A DNA stretch of 5,728 bases, taken from NCBI GenBank assembly GCA_900548085.1, contig URJF01000095.1:1-5728 (forward strand), given 5' to 3'. The position numbers and the translations under genes are program-made. This document shows positions 4,295-5,728 of this stretch, one piece after another (the first letter of the stretch is position 1; every line of letters begins with the position of its first letter). The notes beneath the pieces are model-generated. The model had not been told where the DNA came from. It saw only the letters and a program-made list of their open reading frames with translations, and searched no databases. Source of the DNA: an uncultured Oscillospiraceae bacterium. GTDB taxonomy: Bacteria; Bacillota; Clostridia; Oscillospirales; Acutalibacteraceae.

Positions 4295-5728
4295 ATGGAA
4301 TACGATATGTTGTTTTCACCTATGAATATAGGTAATGTGAAAGTAAAAAACAGAATTTGTATGGCACCAATGTGTATGGGCTTCGGCCAGTTTGACGGCA
4401 GAGTAACTGATGTTATGGCTGACTATTATGTGGAGCGTGCAAAGGGCGGAGTCGGTCTTATTTTTACAGAGATTACCCGTGTGAATGATATTACCGGCGC
4501 ATCCTCGTTTGGCCAAATGGGACTCAGCCATGATTACCAAATCCCTGCACTCAGCAATATGGCAAAGCGTGTACATTCCTACGGCACCAAGATTATGGTA
4601 GAATTGCATCATCCCGGCAGACAAAATCTCGGTCTGATGATGGGCACCGTTCCACTGTCCGTTTTTTGTGACAAACTTATGGGACCGGCTTACGCAAAGC
4701 TGTTGACAGGTGCAGTTATCCCACCGGGCAAAAAATTACAGGACAAGGATATTGTACCTCGTACTGTAGCTCCCAGCAAATGTGAAAAGTCAAAGATGAG
4801 TGAGAGCGTAAACAGAGGCCTCACCAAGACAGGAATCAGAAAATTGGTTTCGCAGTTTGTAGACGCTGCTGTAAGAGTAAAAAAGGCAGGCTGTGACGGA
4901 GTAGATCTTCACGCAGCTCACGGCTATCTGATTCAACAATTTTTGTCGCCTAATACCAATCACCGCAACGATGAGTATGGCGGCTCATTGGAAAATCGTA
5001 TGCGCTTTCTTATGGAAATTATCGACGGTATTCGTGCCAAGTGCGGAAAAGATTTTCCTATTGTTGTTCGTTTGTCTGTAGATGAAATGTACGAAAAAAT
5101 AGGCGAAAAAGGCAAGGGTTACGATTTGACAGAGGGACTGAAAATGGCAAAGGCTCTGTCCGATTTCGGCATAGATGCCATAGATGTTTCTTCTGCCGCT
5201 TATGATACATTTAACTATTGGCTAGAGCCTACCACATTTACTCCCGGCTGGCGAAAATATTTGGCAGAAGAAGTAAAAAAGGTAGTCGATATTCCAGTTA
5301 TTGCCGCAAATCTTATCCGCTCTCCTCAGCAGGCAGAAAAGCAGCTAGAGGATGGTATTCAGGATTTCGTGTCTCTCGGCAGACCGCTTATTGCAGACCC
5401 TCATTGGGTAGAAAAAGTGCAGTGCGGAAAGGAAGATACAATCAAGAGATGTATCTGTTGTCTCTACTGTTTTGAGAGTATGATGCACGGAGCATACGAA
5501 TATACCCACGGACATTGCTCGGTCAATCCTTTTGTCGGCAGAGAGTCTCAGGTACTTAACCGAAACGGAAAGGGAAGAAAGGCAGTAGTAGTCGGTGCAG
5601 GTGTAGCAGGTCTTACTGCTGCGGAGCTACTGGCAAAAAGAGGATTCAATGTTACTGTTTTAGAAAAAAATGACAAAGCAGGCGGTCAAATCAATTTGGC
5701 TGACAAACCCCCGCATAAAGAAAAAATC
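4295..5728 (+). CDS. Old-Yellow-Enzyme / 2,4-dienoyl-CoA-reductase-like FMN, Fe-S, FAD oxidoreductase (3' end beyond the right edge)
   Basis: The frame is open for 478 codons to the window end; relatives are about 640-680 residues. Enzymes of this kind reduce (or desaturate) activated C=C bonds using NAD(P)H, passing electrons from FAD through a 4Fe-4S cluster to FMN; they are cytoplasmic. Residues 1-370 form the FMN barrel: LFSPMNIG then NRICMAPM near the start, LHHPGRQ at 104-110, HAAHGYLIQQFLSP at 206-219 with Y211 equal to FadH Tyr166, and DEYGGSLENR soon after. The cluster motif is C386-x2-C389-x2-C392-x15-C408 with an extra C388. A Rossmann GAGVAG at 434-439 with acidic E457 then starts the FAD/NAD(P) part, followed by GGQINLADKPP. 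Against FadH there is an insertion of about 41 residues between 110 and 158, and FadH His252 aligns with Y303. BaiCD/BaiH bile-acid enzymes and enoate reductases share this architecture, but the substrate here cannot be named. Confidence 0.93.
   Translation, partial: MEYDMLFSPMNIGNVKVKNRICMAPMCMGFGQFDGRVTDVMADYYVERAKGGVGLIFTEITRVNDITGASSFGQMGLSHDYQIPALSNMAKRVHSYGTKIMVELHHPGRQNLGLMMGTVPLSVFCDKLMGPAYAKLLTGAVIPPGKKLQDKDIVPRTVAPSKCEKSKMSESVNRGLTKTGIRKLVSQFVDAAVRVKKAGCDGVDLHAAHGYLIQQFLSPNTNHRNDEYGGSLENRMRFLMEIIDGIRAKCGKDFPIVVRLSVDEMYEKIGEKGKGYDLTEGLKMAKALSDFGIDAIDVSSAAYDTFNYWLEPTTFTPGWRKYLAEEVKKVVDIPVIAANLIRSPQQAEKQLEDGIQDFVSLGRPLIADPHWVEKVQCGKEDTIKRCICCLYCFESMMHGAYEYTHGHCSVNPFVGRESQVLNRNGKGRKAVVVGAGVAGLTAAELLAKRGFNVTVLEKNDKAGGQINLADKPPHKEKI

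Noticed and set aside
4316..4624. Reverse-strand open frame of 102 codons
   Set aside because: It lies inside the flavoprotein barrel, where the plus frame encodes conserved motifs.
903..5728. Symporter and flavoprotein as one bile-acid or steroid pathway
   Set aside because: They are on opposite strands, separated by an unrelated operon with its own terminator, and no substrate-specific residues can be identified; kept only as speculation.

Overview
The window looks like chromosomal DNA from an anaerobic, low-to-moderate-GC Firmicute, probably a gut-type clostridium (Oscillospiraceae or Lachnospiraceae relative). This is inferred from purine-rich GGAGG-type ribosome sites, sigma-A-like promoters with 17-bp spacers, short intrinsic terminators, and a protein set (a MATE exporter, a GPH-type symporter and a 2,4-dienoyl-CoA-reductase-like flavoprotein) that is common there. 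There are no rRNA, tRNA, IS or CRISPR signatures. Coding density is high, and the largest non-coding stretch is the roughly 200-bp divergent region at 2457-2654.

Left part, minus strand (1-2456). A GPH/MelB-like MFS symporter (903-2456, TTG start) has its own extended -10 promoter and a 9-bp-stem intrinsic terminator at 851-880. Directly downstream, a MATE-family multidrug/metabolite exporter starts at 789 and runs off the left edge, so only the N-terminal 263 residues are present. The -35 box of the MATE promoter begins where the terminator U-tract ends, so the two genes are separate but tightly packed units.

Middle, plus strand (2593-4263). A near-consensus promoter drives a two-gene operon that ends at a GGATTGC/GCAATCC hairpin terminator. 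The first gene encodes a zinc-ribbon protein with four predicted membrane segments and a long charged helical tail. The second encodes a two-span membrane protein with an extracytoplasmic domain of about 105 residues and lysine/glutamate-rich cytoplasmic ends. I recognise neither as a named family. As a pair they are the best candidate here for an undescribed membrane module.

Right part, plus strand (4295-5728). A large Old-Yellow-Enzyme/2,4-dienoyl-CoA-reductase-like flavoprotein runs off the right edge. It contains an FMN TIM barrel, a Cys-rich 4Fe-4S motif and the start of an FAD/NAD(P) Rossmann domain. Compared with E. coli FadH it has an insertion of about 40 residues, a different cysteine spacing and a Tyr in place of the active-site His. 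The substrate cannot be named.

The symporter and the flavoprotein could serve uptake and reduction of the same small organic compound, but they are on opposite strands and separated by the membrane operon, so this is speculation. The divergent region contains a 16-bp imperfect palindrome in the symporter leader that could be an operator.
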